Part shown: in pieces, positions 26,431 to 33,589 of the stretch | Layout: every line of letters starts with the position of its first letter | How positions within the stretch are numbered: position 1 is the stretch's first letter | Assembly (NCBI GenBank): GCA_900548355.1 | Contig: URKR01000017.1 | Coordinates: 1 to 39,523 of the forward strand | Reading direction: 5' to 3' | Length of the DNA stretch: 39,523 bases | Origin: an uncultured Oscillospiraceae bacterium | GTDB lineage: Bacteria; Bacillota; Clostridia; Oscillospirales; Ruminococcaceae | The notes under the pieces: generated by a model | Seen by the model: only the letters and a program-made list of their open reading frames with translations | What the model was told of the DNA's origin: nothing | The model's database searches: none | Made by a program: the position numbers and the translations under genes

Positions 26431-28527
26431 ATGCCCAAAATTCACGTTCTGGATAAACACACGGCCGAGCTGATTGCGGCGGGCGAGGTGGTCGAGCGGC
26501 CGGCTTCGGTCGCGAAAGAACTGCTGGAAAATGCGATCGACGCCGGCGCAAGCCAGATCACCCTCTCGATCCGCCGCGGCGGCATCGAACAGCTGCAAAT
26601 TTCGGACAACGGCTGCGGCATCGAGGCCGAATCGGTCGAGAACGCCTTCGTCCGCCATGCGACGAGCAAGATCGCTGCGGCCGAAGATCTCGCCCACATC
26701 CACACCCTCGGTTTCCGCGGCGAAGCGCTTGCCTCCATCGCAAGCGTCGCCCGGGTGGAACTGCTGACCAAGACCGACGAGGATGAGTTCGCCTGCCTTT
26801 ACCGCATCGAAGGAGGGGAAGGCGGAAAAATCGAGCCCGGCGCGCGCGGCCGCGGCACGACAATCACAGTCAACGACCTGTTTTATAATACCCCCGCCCG
26901 GATGAAGTTCTTGAAAAAGGACGCGAGCGAGGGCAGCTATGTCGGTGAGGCTGTGCTGCACGTCGCGCTCTCCCACCCTGAAATCAGCTTCCGGTTCGTC
27001 AAGGACGGCAAGCAGCAGTTTGTCACCCCCGGCGACGGCGACCTGCGCAGCGCGGCCTACGCCGTGCTTGGGCGGGAGTTTGCCCGCGACCTGCTGACGG
27101 TCGAGGGGGAGGGCGGCGTCTACAAGGTGTCCGGCCTTATCACCCCGCCGCGCGCCTGCCGCGGTTCGCGCAGCGCGCAGCATTTTTACGTCAATGGCCG
27201 CTATGTCAAAAACCGCACGATGATGGCCGCGCTCGAAAACGCCTACAAGGGCACCGTCATGCAGGGCAAGTTCCCGGGCGCAATTCTGTCTTTGACGATG
27301 CCGGCCGAGCTTGTCGATGTCAACGTCCACCCGGCAAAGACCGAGATCCGGTTTGCGCGGGAGAGCGATGTGTTCGACGCGGTCTACCGTGCCGTGCGGT
27401 CTGCCTTGGCCACGCCGGGCAGCGGCGAATGCCGGTTTGAGCTCGGCCATACCGAACCTGCGCCGAGCCCCGCCGCCCCGGCGCCCCAGCCGGCCGGCCG
27501 CCCGGCGGAGGAAAAACCGCGGTTTTCAACACTGTCGGCGGCAGAATACCGTGCGCTGCACAAGCTGACCGAGCCGGTCCCGGCGCGCAGTGTGCCGGGT
27601 CTTACCGCCCCGGCTGCGCCGCAGCCCGCCCCGGTGGAACCCGCGCCATGGGGGCCGCTTTCTTCCGTCCCTGAAACGCTCGAACTCGAAAGCCGCCCGG
27701 CGGATGAGCGCCTGCTTGACATCACGCCCGAAGAACCCGAACCGGTCGCGTATCCGGCTGCTGAGGCCGGTGTGCTCGGCACCCTGCCCGATGCCGAAGG
27801 CCGCACCCTCACCGGTGCATTGGCTGATGCACTGGCCGCGATGCCGGCCGTGCCGCTGCCGCCTGCTATCCCGGTAACGGAGCCCGAACCTGCCCCGGCG
27901 GGGCTTGCCGCCCTGCCTGACCCGGAGCAGATTTCGTTCTCGCCGGCGCCCGAATCCGAACCGCTGCGGCTTGTCGGCGAAGTCTTCAAGACCTACATCA
28001 TCACCGAGCGCGGAAGCGAGCTCTGCCTGATTGACAAACACGCCGCCCATGAACGGATTCTGTTTGAACAGCTCGCGGCCAGTTACGGCGATGTGCCGGC
28101 CCAGATGCTGCTGGTGCCGGTGCAGGTCAATCTGAGCGCGGCCGAAAAGCAGGCCGTGCTTGACCACCTTGAACTGCTGGCCCAGGCCGGCATCGAGGCC
28201 GAGGACTACGGCGGCCCGACTGTAATTGTGCGGGCGGTGCCGGCCGATGTGCCGGTTGACGATGTGGCCGATATGCTGCTGGAACTGGCCGACCACCTGC
28301 AGAACGGCGCGCGGGACGCATTGCGCGAAAAAACCGAGTGGGTGCTTCATTCCATCGCCTGCCGCGCTGCCGTCAAGGCCGGCGACCGCAACACAACCCG
28401 GGAGATGGTCGCCCTGGCGCAGAAGATCCTGGATGGCAGCGTGCCGCCGTTCTGCCCGCACGGCCGCCCCTGCGTGCTGAAAATTACCCGGAAGGAGCTG
28501 GAAAAACAGTTTGGCCGTCTTGTCTGA
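26431..28527 (+). CDS. mutL: DNA mismatch repair protein MutL (endonuclease type)
   Basis: A 698-residue GHKL ATPase that couples MutS to strand incision. ATP-site motifs: ELLENAIDAGA, SDNGCGIE, GFRGEALASI. The N-terminal domain ends near residue 330. A linker of about 175 residues rich in Pro, Ala and Glu follows. The C-terminal domain carries the endonuclease signature in the variant form DKHAAHERILFEQ (about 533-545), ACRAAVKAGD, and the metal-site CPHGRP (about 675-680). It is thus nicking-competent, as expected in an organism without MutH. The SD GAGG lies 7 bases before ATG 26431, just past the repeat element. The last 17 bp overlap miaA. Confidence 0.96.
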   Translation: MPKIHVLDKHTAELIAAGEVVERPASVAKELLENAIDAGASQITLSIRRGGIEQLQISDNGCGIEAESVENAFVRHATSKIAAAEDLAHIHTLGFRGEALASIASVARVELLTKTDEDEFACLYRIEGGEGGKIEPGARGRGTTITVNDLFYNTPARMKFLKKDASEGSYVGEAVLHVALSHPEISFRFVKDGKQQFVTPGDGDLRSAAYAVLGREFARDLLTVEGEGGVYKVSGLITPPRACRGSRSAQHFYVNGRYVKNRTMMAALENAYKGTVMQGKFPGAILSLTMPAELVDVNVHPAKTEIRFARESDVFDAVYRAVRSALATPGSGECRFELGHTEPAPSPAAPAPQPAGRPAEEKPRFSTLSAAEYRALHKLTEPVPARSVPGLTAPAAPQPAPVEPAPWGPLSSVPETLELESRPADERLLDITPEEPEPVAYPAAEAGVLGTLPDAEGRTLTGALADALAAMPAVPLPPAIPVTEPEPAPAGLAALPDPEQISFSPAPESEPLRLVGEVFKTYIITERGSELCLIDKHAAHERILFEQLAASYGDVPAQMLLVPVQVNLSAAEKQAVLDHLELLAQAGIEAEDYGGPTVIVRAVPADVPVDDVADMLLELADHLQNGARDALREKTEWVLHSIACRAAVKAGDRNTTREMVALAQKILDGSVPPFCPHGRPCVLKITRKELEKQFGRLV

Positions 28528-29479
28528 TCCGCGCCCCGTCGTTGTGGCCGTCGGCGGGCCCACCGCCACCGGCAAAACAGCCCTCGCCGTCGCGCTGGCC
28601 AAACGGTTTGGGGGCGAAGTGCTCAGCGCCGATTCGATGCAGATATATAAAGGGCTCGACATCGGCACAGCCAAGGCCACGCCGGAAGAGCAGGGGGGCG
28701 TGCCGCACCACCTGCTGGATATTGTGGAACCCGAAACGCCGTTCAGCGTCGCTGATTTCACAGCCCGGGCCGATGGGATCATCCGGGCGCTTTCGGCAGC
28801 CGGGAAACTGCCGATTGTGGCGGGGGGCACCGGGCTGTACATCACCAATCTGCTGGCCGGCACGGCCTTTGCGCCGGAAAAGACCGACCCTGATTTGCGT
28901 GCCGCGCTTGAAGCACGGGCCAAAACGGAAGGGGGCCCGGCCGCGCTTTTTGCCGAACTGCAGGCCGCCGACCCCGACTATGCGGCGGCGATCCACCCGA
29001 ACAACCTGCCGCGGGTGATCCGGGCGCTGGAACTGTACCGCGCCACCGGCCGCCGTATGAGCGAGGCGCGCGCCGCCACCCGGCCGGAAACCCCGCCCTA
29101 CCGCGCGCTCTGCCTGGCGCTTGGCTACCGTGACAGGGAAACCCTTTACCGCCGCATTGACAGCCGGGTGGACCGTATGGTGGCGGCCGGCTTGCTTGAA
29201 GAGGCGCGCCGGGTGTATGCGCACCGCGCAACCTACCGCACGGCGGCCCAGGCCATCGGCTATAAGGAGTTTTTTCCGTATTTTGAGGGAAAGTCCGACC
29301 TGGCAAGCTGTACGGCGGCGCTCAAGCAGGCGTCCCGCCGGTATGCCAAGCGGCAGCTGACCTGGTTCCGCCACCAGGGCGAAGCAACCTGGCTTTATCT
29401 GGACGAACCCGGCGCCCCGCCGGTGGAAGAAAGGGCGGGGAAGATTGTGGAAAAGTTTTTAAACGGGCAAACACTTTGA
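28511..29479 (+). CDS. miaA: tRNA dimethylallyltransferase
   Basis: A 322-residue enzyme that prenylates A37 of tRNAs reading U-starting codons; its product is the MiaB substrate. It begins VVAVGGPTATGKTALAVALA with the P-loop at residues 16-23. It carries LSADSMQIYKGLDIGTAKAT (tRNA/DMAPP site), PHHLLDIVEP, VAGGTGLYITNLL and YAKRQLTWFR near the end. The start is TTG 28511, inside the 3' end of mutL. AAGGAG lies 13-14 bases upstream, so expression probably relies on coupling. The hfq gene that often follows miaA is absent here. Confidence 0.95.
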   Translation: MAVLSDPRPVVVAVGGPTATGKTALAVALAKRFGGEVLSADSMQIYKGLDIGTAKATPEEQGGVPHHLLDIVEPETPFSVADFTARADGIIRALSAAGKLPIVAGGTGLYITNLLAGTAFAPEKTDPDLRAALEARAKTEGGPAALFAELQAADPDYAAAIHPNNLPRVIRALELYRATGRRMSEARAATRPETPPYRALCLALGYRDRETLYRRIDSRVDRMVAAGLLEEARRVYAHRATYRTAAQAIGYKEFFPYFEGKSDLASCTAALKQASRRYAKRQLTWFRHQGEATWLYLDEPGAPPVEERAGKIVEKFLNGQTL

Positions 29480-29496
29480 TGCGTTCTGTCTGACAA

Positions 29497-29608
29497 GAGT
29501 TTAGAGTTAAGATAAGGTGGATTGCGCTGTGCGTTCAAAAAAGGGTGGAGAGTCTCCGGCGCTTTTCAAAACCGCGCCGAAGGCGCCACATCTTAACTCT
29601 CAACACTC
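29497..29608. repeat. Inverted-repeat element between miaA and the HlyD-like gene
   Basis: The left arm GAGTTTAGAGTTAAGAT (29497-29513) matches the reverse complement of the right arm ATCTTAACTCTCAACACTC (29590-29608) apart from a 2 bp length difference and one mismatch. The inside has GGAGA/TCTCC and GGCGC/GCGCC stems. It occupies most of the 183 bp gap. No promoter is obvious here. Confidence 0.7.
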
Positions 29609-29662
29609 ATGGCGAATCACAAAAAATTGCCGATACGCTGCAACAACGAAGGGGGTGTTTCG

Positions 29663-30895
29663 ATGCAAGACAGGGACCTGCGCCGCGCTGCGGCCCGGCG
29701 GGCCGCGCTGATTATAGGCGGCATGGTGCTGGCGCTGGCCGCCGTGTACATTGCGATCCAGCTTTATGCAATCCTGGGCCGCACCTATCGCACCGAAACC
29801 GCCATCGCCGCCACCATGTCGGACAGCGTCACGGTGGATGGCGTGGTGCTGTTTGACGCTGTCAATGTCGAAGGAAGCGGAGACCTCGGCTACCTCGTGG
29901 CGGACGGCGAGCGGGTTACGGCCGGCACCGTGATTGCCGAGCGCTACACCGATGCAAGCCAGGGCCCGCTGCGGGAACGGCTTGACCGGCTGGAGCGCAT
30001 CCTGAACCTGCTGACCACTTCGGAAAATTCGGTCGGCAGCGATCTTTCCCTGCTCACCACCCAGACGACCAGCGCGCTGTACAACCTGCTGGACCAGCTG
30101 GACACCGCCTCCTACACCGGCATGGCGGACGCGATTGACGACTTTTTGCTTGCACAGAACCGGCTGCAGATTTCCACCGGCCAGGCAAGTGATTTTTCGG
30201 CCACCATTGCGGCGCTGACCGCCGAGCGCGACGGCGTTGCCGCCCAGTTGGAAGGGCTTGAGACGGTCACGGCATCCCAAAACGGGTATTTCATCTCGGC
30301 TGATGCGGCGCTGCCGCTGGACCTTGATGAAGAGACGGTGCAAAACGATTCGGCCGCCGAGCTGCAGGCTTTGCTGCAGACCGAAATCCCTACGGCCGGC
30401 GAAGGGCTGGCCGGCCGGATTGCCAGCGGCTTTGCCTGGCGGTTTTACGGCGTTTGCGACCTGGATACCGCCGCCCGGTTCGACGGAGTGACCAGCGTGC
30501 AGATTTCGGTGCCAGGCAAACAGGAAGAACCGCTGGATGCGACGGTCACGGCGGTTGAAACCGATGAGGAAGCCGGCCTGGCCAAGCTGACCATTGAATG
30601 CCAGACCATCAACGCAAACGTGCTGCGCCTTGGGCAGGAAACCGCCCAGATTGACCTGCACACCTATGAGGGCATCCGGGTCAACCGGCAGGCGCTGCAT
30701 ATTGTGGATGGGGAACGCGGCGTCTATGTGAAATATGGCAACCTGCAGCGGTTCCGCAAGATTACGATCCTGTTTGAAGACGAAAACTACCTGCTGGTAC
30801 CGGCGGACGGCCAGGTGGGCACCGACAACGAAGTGCGCCTGTATGACGAGGTCATTGTCGAAGGCCCCAACCTGCAGGACGGCGGCCTGATTTGA
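29663..30895 (+). CDS. HlyD-like membrane-anchored protein near the division cluster
   Basis: A 410-residue protein. A basic N-terminus (RRAAARRAALIIGG) leads into one membrane helix (about 14-36), with the rest outside. Residues 45-95 hold a biotinyl-lipoyl-like half (VDGVVLFDAV, GYLVADGERVTAGTVIAE). A helical stretch with coiled-coil character follows (RERLDRLERILNLL and on to about 200). The C-terminal beta-rich part ends in YLLVPADGQ and YDEVIVEGPNL. This architecture is that of HlyD/RND adaptors, but no ABC partner is nearby. Similar proteins sit beside sepF in Oscillospiraceae as far as I recall, so a role in envelope or septum assembly is possible. I chose ATG 29663 with GAAGGGGG seven bases upstream over an earlier ATG (29609) without a ribosome site. 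Confidence 0.7.
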   Translation: MQDRDLRRAAARRAALIIGGMVLALAAVYIAIQLYAILGRTYRTETAIAATMSDSVTVDGVVLFDAVNVEGSGDLGYLVADGERVTAGTVIAERYTDASQGPLRERLDRLERILNLLTTSENSVGSDLSLLTTQTTSALYNLLDQLDTASYTGMADAIDDFLLAQNRLQISTGQASDFSATIAALTAERDGVAAQLEGLETVTASQNGYFISADAALPLDLDEETVQNDSAAELQALLQTEIPTAGEGLAGRIASGFAWRFYGVCDLDTAARFDGVTSVQISVPGKQEEPLDATVTAVETDEEAGLAKLTIECQTINANVLRLGQETAQIDLHTYEGIRVNRQALHIVDGERGVYVKYGNLQRFRKITILFEDENYLLVPADGQVGTDNEVRLYDEVIVEGPNLQDGGLI

Positions 30896-30970
30896 CCCCC
30901 ATCGCCCGCCCCGGGCGGCTGCGCGCCGGCGGAATTTGCGCCCGGCCGCGCACGGATTGCAAACGCTGTA

Positions 30971-30999
30971 TTGACAAGTCACCGAAAAAAGGCGATAAT
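30971..30999 (+). promoter_or_regulatory. Promoter of sepF-ylmH-divIVA
   Basis: A perfect TTGACA at 30971-30976, a 17 bp spacer, and GATAAT at 30994-30999. A dyad in the leader (CCGGATTTTGTCCGG near 31016-31030) follows the start site. Confidence 0.82.
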
Positions 31000-31081
31000 A
31001 GTTTATGTATATCGCCGGATTTTGTCCGGCCGGCGGTATCTTTCAAACGATGCAATTTCATCTTATAGAGGAGAATGAGCC

Positions 31082-31540
31082 ATGTCCATGTTTGATGGCC
31101 TGAAAAATGTTCTTGGCATCAACCAGGATCCCGACGGGGACGCCTATATTGACGACACCGAAGACGAGATCTACGCCGGCGGCAAGCCGGGCGCGGCGGT
31201 ACCTGACTACGCCCAGCCTGAACCCGCCCAGCAGCGCAACAAGGTGGTCAATATCAATGCGACCACCCAGCTGCAGGTCGTGCTGGTTAAACCGGAACGG
31301 TTTGACGATGCTTCGACCATAGCCGACCAGCTCAACGCCAAGCGCACCGTGGTGCTGAACCTGGAATCCACCAACAAGGAGGTTTCCCGCCGGCTGATCG
31401 ACTTTTTGTCCGGCGTGGCTTACGCCAACAACGGCCAGATCAAGCGGGTTGCCACTTCTACCTTCATCATTACGCCGTACAATGTCGATATCATGGGCGA
31501 CCTGATCGACGAACTTGAAAACAATGGCGTCTTCTTCTGA
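31082..31540 (+). CDS. sepF: Cell division protein SepF
   Basis: A 152-residue SepF. It bundles FtsZ filaments and tethers them to the membrane. The short N-terminal amphipathic helix (MSMFDGLKNVLGI) is the membrane anchor. An acidic, Pro-rich linker follows. The C-terminal core has VVLVKPERFDDASTIADQL, TVVLNLESTNKEVSRRLIDF and FLSGVAYANNGQIKRV, all typical. SD AGAGGAG precedes ATG 31082 by eight bases. It overlaps ylmH by 17 bp. The ylmE/yggS gene normally just upstream in this cluster is missing. Confidence 0.95.
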   Translation: MSMFDGLKNVLGINQDPDGDAYIDDTEDEIYAGGKPGAAVPDYAQPEPAQQRNKVVNINATTQLQVVLVKPERFDDASTIADQLNAKRTVVLNLESTNKEVSRRLIDFLSGVAYANNGQIKRVATSTFIITPYNVDIMGDLIDELENNGVFF

Positions 31541-32336
31541 TTGCAATACGACGCCCCGCCGCGGCTTCGTCCCCCCGCAGGACGAAGCCGAGCGGTTTTT
31601 GTTTCGCCGCGTGGAAGAGCTGGCCCGGCTGGCCGAAGCGCGGGGCATACCGCGGGCAACCGGTTTCCTTTCAGACAGGGAGCAGGTTTTGGCCGAGGCC
31701 GCCCTCAACAAAGCGGGCTGTGGCTGCGGCCGGTTTGACGGCGGTTACCCGGGCGCCGAGCGCAAGGTGCTCTGCCTTGAGCCGCCCGACAGCTACGAGC
31801 TGTACCCGCTCGCGGCGCTCAAACTGACCGCGCTCAGCAAAGACCTGCCCGGCCACCGCGATTACCTGGGCGCTGTGCTGGGCCTCGGGCTTGAACGCGC
31901 CTGCCTTGGCGACCTGCTGCCTGACCCGGGTAACCCGGCTGTTTTTTACGCCTTTGTATTGGCTGAGCAGGCCGATTTTATCGCGGCTGAGCTGACAAGC
32001 GCCGGCCGCAGCCCGGTGCGCGCCGAACCGGCGGACCCCGCCGCCATCCCGCCCGCCGCCCTTGCCGAGCCGGAACGGGCGCTTATGGAGGCCACCGTCG
32101 CCAGCCTGCGCGCCGACGCCGTGCTCGGCGCTATGCTGCACACATCCCGTTCGCTTGCGGCGGCGGCCATTGCGGCCGGCAAGGTGGAGCTCAACCATCT
32201 GCCGCTGCGCAGCGCCCATGAGCCGGTGTTTGCCGGGGATCTCTTTACAGTGCGGGGGGCCGGGCGCTGGCGGGTGAAAGCCATCGGCGGCAAAAGCCGA
32301 AAAGACCGCATCTTTATCACCTTCTTTCAGTATTGA
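31524..32336 (+). CDS. ylmH: YlmH-family S4-domain RNA-binding protein
   Basis: A 270-residue protein of the YlmH family, located in the division cluster of most Firmicutes; Bacillus YlmH binds RNA and has been linked to ribosome rescue. The N-terminal part has RATGFLSDREQVLAEAAL and a Cys-rich GCGCGRF. The middle has HRDYLGAVLGLGLERACLGD, a family hallmark. The S4 domain is C-terminal (TSRSLAAAAIAAGKVELN to KDRIFITFFQY). ATG 31524 lies inside sepF with no clear ribosome site, so translation is probably coupled. A TTG three codons earlier is an alternative. Confidence 0.9.
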   Translation: MASSSDCNTTPRRGFVPPQDEAERFLFRRVEELARLAEARGIPRATGFLSDREQVLAEAALNKAGCGCGRFDGGYPGAERKVLCLEPPDSYELYPLAALKLTALSKDLPGHRDYLGAVLGLGLERACLGDLLPDPGNPAVFYAFVLAEQADFIAAELTSAGRSPVRAEPADPAAIPPAALAEPERALMEATVASLRADAVLGAMLHTSRSLAAAAIAAGKVELNHLPLRSAHEPVFAGDLFTVRGAGRWRVKAIGGKSRKDRIFITFFQY

Positions 32337-32389
32337 CCGCTTTTGATTGCCTTTGGCGCAACGCCGGGGCCGAACAGGAGGAATGACCG

Positions 32390-33268
32390 ATGATTGCTTC
32401 GGAGGACGTCCGCCGCGTCACCTTTGAACGGGCGATGCGCGGCTACCGTTGCGAGGACGTGGACGATTATCTGAAACAGGTCGCCGACAGCATGGATACC
32501 CTGAGCGCCGAGAATGACGACCTGCAGAAAAAGCTCGTTGTGCTCGCCCAGCGCATTGACCAGTACCGTGCCGAGGAAGACACCCTGCGCACCACGATGA
32601 TCAACGCCCAGCGCCTGGGTGAAAACGTCATCAAAGAGGCCAAGCAGAAGGCGGCCGAGATCATCCGCGCCGCCACCATCCGCGCCGAGGACCGTGAGCA
32701 GCATGCCCGCGACGAGGTTGAACTTGCCAAACAGGAACTCATCACGCTGCGCAAGGAAGCCGACAACTTCAAAAAGACGCTGATCGGCATGTACCGCGAG
32801 CATATTGAGGTCATCAGCAAGATTCCGGAGTACCACGGCGAGGAGGACGATGAGGCCAAGCCCGCCATGCAGGAGGAAGCCCCCGCCCCGGCCCCTGTAC
32901 AGGAGCCGGAGCCCCAGCCGGCCCCGGAGCCCCAGCCGGTCTCCCAGCCGGAGCCGGAACAGGAACCTGAGGTCGAATACGCCGACCCCGGCTATTATGA
33001 GGAGCCTGCCCCTGCCGCCCCGGGCGGACGGGTGCGCACCGTGGAATTTGCGATTGCCCCAAAGGATGATGAGCCCGCCCCGGCCCCCGCTGAAGAACTG
33101 CCCGACGCTTCGGCGCTGTTCGCCCAGCCTGCCGCGGCCGAGACACCCAAAAAAGCAACCCGGCGTTCCACCACCAAGAAAACCACCCGCAAAACCAAAG
33201 CAAAACCGCAGGAAGAACCCCTGCCCGGCGCCTTTGATTCGTTTGAAGGCGTTGATTACAACGACTGA
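32390..33268 (+). CDS. divIVA: DivIVA-family cell division protein
   Basis: A 292-residue DivIVA-like protein that recognises curved membrane at poles and septa and recruits partners. The N-terminal lipid-binding domain is SEDVRRVTFERAMRGYRCED and VDDYLKQVAD. A long coiled coil runs to about residue 145. The C-terminal half is an extended Pro/Glu/Ala-rich region (PAPAPVQEPEPQPAPEPQP). A Lys/Arg/Thr-rich patch (ATRRSTTKKTTRKTK) and acidic end follow. The tail is much longer than in the 164-residue Bacillus protein. SD AGGAGG precedes ATG 32390. A short GC hairpin (CCCCGC..GGGG) follows the stop, without a T-run. Confidence 0.92.
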   Translation: MIASEDVRRVTFERAMRGYRCEDVDDYLKQVADSMDTLSAENDDLQKKLVVLAQRIDQYRAEEDTLRTTMINAQRLGENVIKEAKQKAAEIIRAATIRAEDREQHARDEVELAKQELITLRKEADNFKKTLIGMYREHIEVISKIPEYHGEEDDEAKPAMQEEAPAPAPVQEPEPQPAPEPQPVSQPEPEQEPEVEYADPGYYEEPAPAAPGGRVRTVEFAIAPKDDEPAPAPAEELPDASALFAQPAAAETPKKATRRSTTKKTTRKTKAKPQEEPLPGAFDSFEGVDYND

Positions 33269-33316
33269 CCCCGCGTTGGGGCGGACCTGAACCATCAAAA
33301 CCGCGCCTTTGTGCAA

Positions 33317-33512
33317 AGCGGAGTGCGCACAAGGAAGCTTTGTCGCAAAATCTAACAAAAACAAGCCGTTGACTGCGTTGCCGTCACTTGGCGTCCATAA
33401 AGGACGCCGGCGCCCCGGCGCCTTGCCACCGACATGTTTTTGCGATTTTTCGATGCTTCGCAGTTTTGCCGCTTGCGCAGCAAAACCAAAGCTTCCTTAT
33501 GCTTACTCCGCT
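33317..33512. repeat. Inverted-repeat element between divIVA and ileS (196 bp)
   Basis: The left arm AGCGGAGT-N6-AAGGAAGCTTTG (33317-33342) matches the reverse complement of the right arm CAAAGCTTCCTT-N6-ACTCCGCT (33487-33512). The match continues outward as CGCCTTT beyond a short insertion on the left. Inside are GGCGTCC/GGACGCC and GGCGCC palindromes and an AT-rich stretch with no ORF. It fills most of the 321 bp gap. I see no T-box leader for ileS. Confidence 0.75.
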
Positions 33513-33589
33513 AAAGGCGTGGCGGGAACGGATTCGGGTACGCCCCAAACTGCGGCGCAACAAATTATAGAGAGGGAGCGTGCACCACC

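Noticed and set aside
33269..33589. T-box leader for ileS
   Set aside because: GGCGGGAACG near 33521 loosely recalls the antiterminator block, but the AGGGTGGNACCGCG core, specifier loop and terminator are not found; the stretch is an inverted-repeat element instead.
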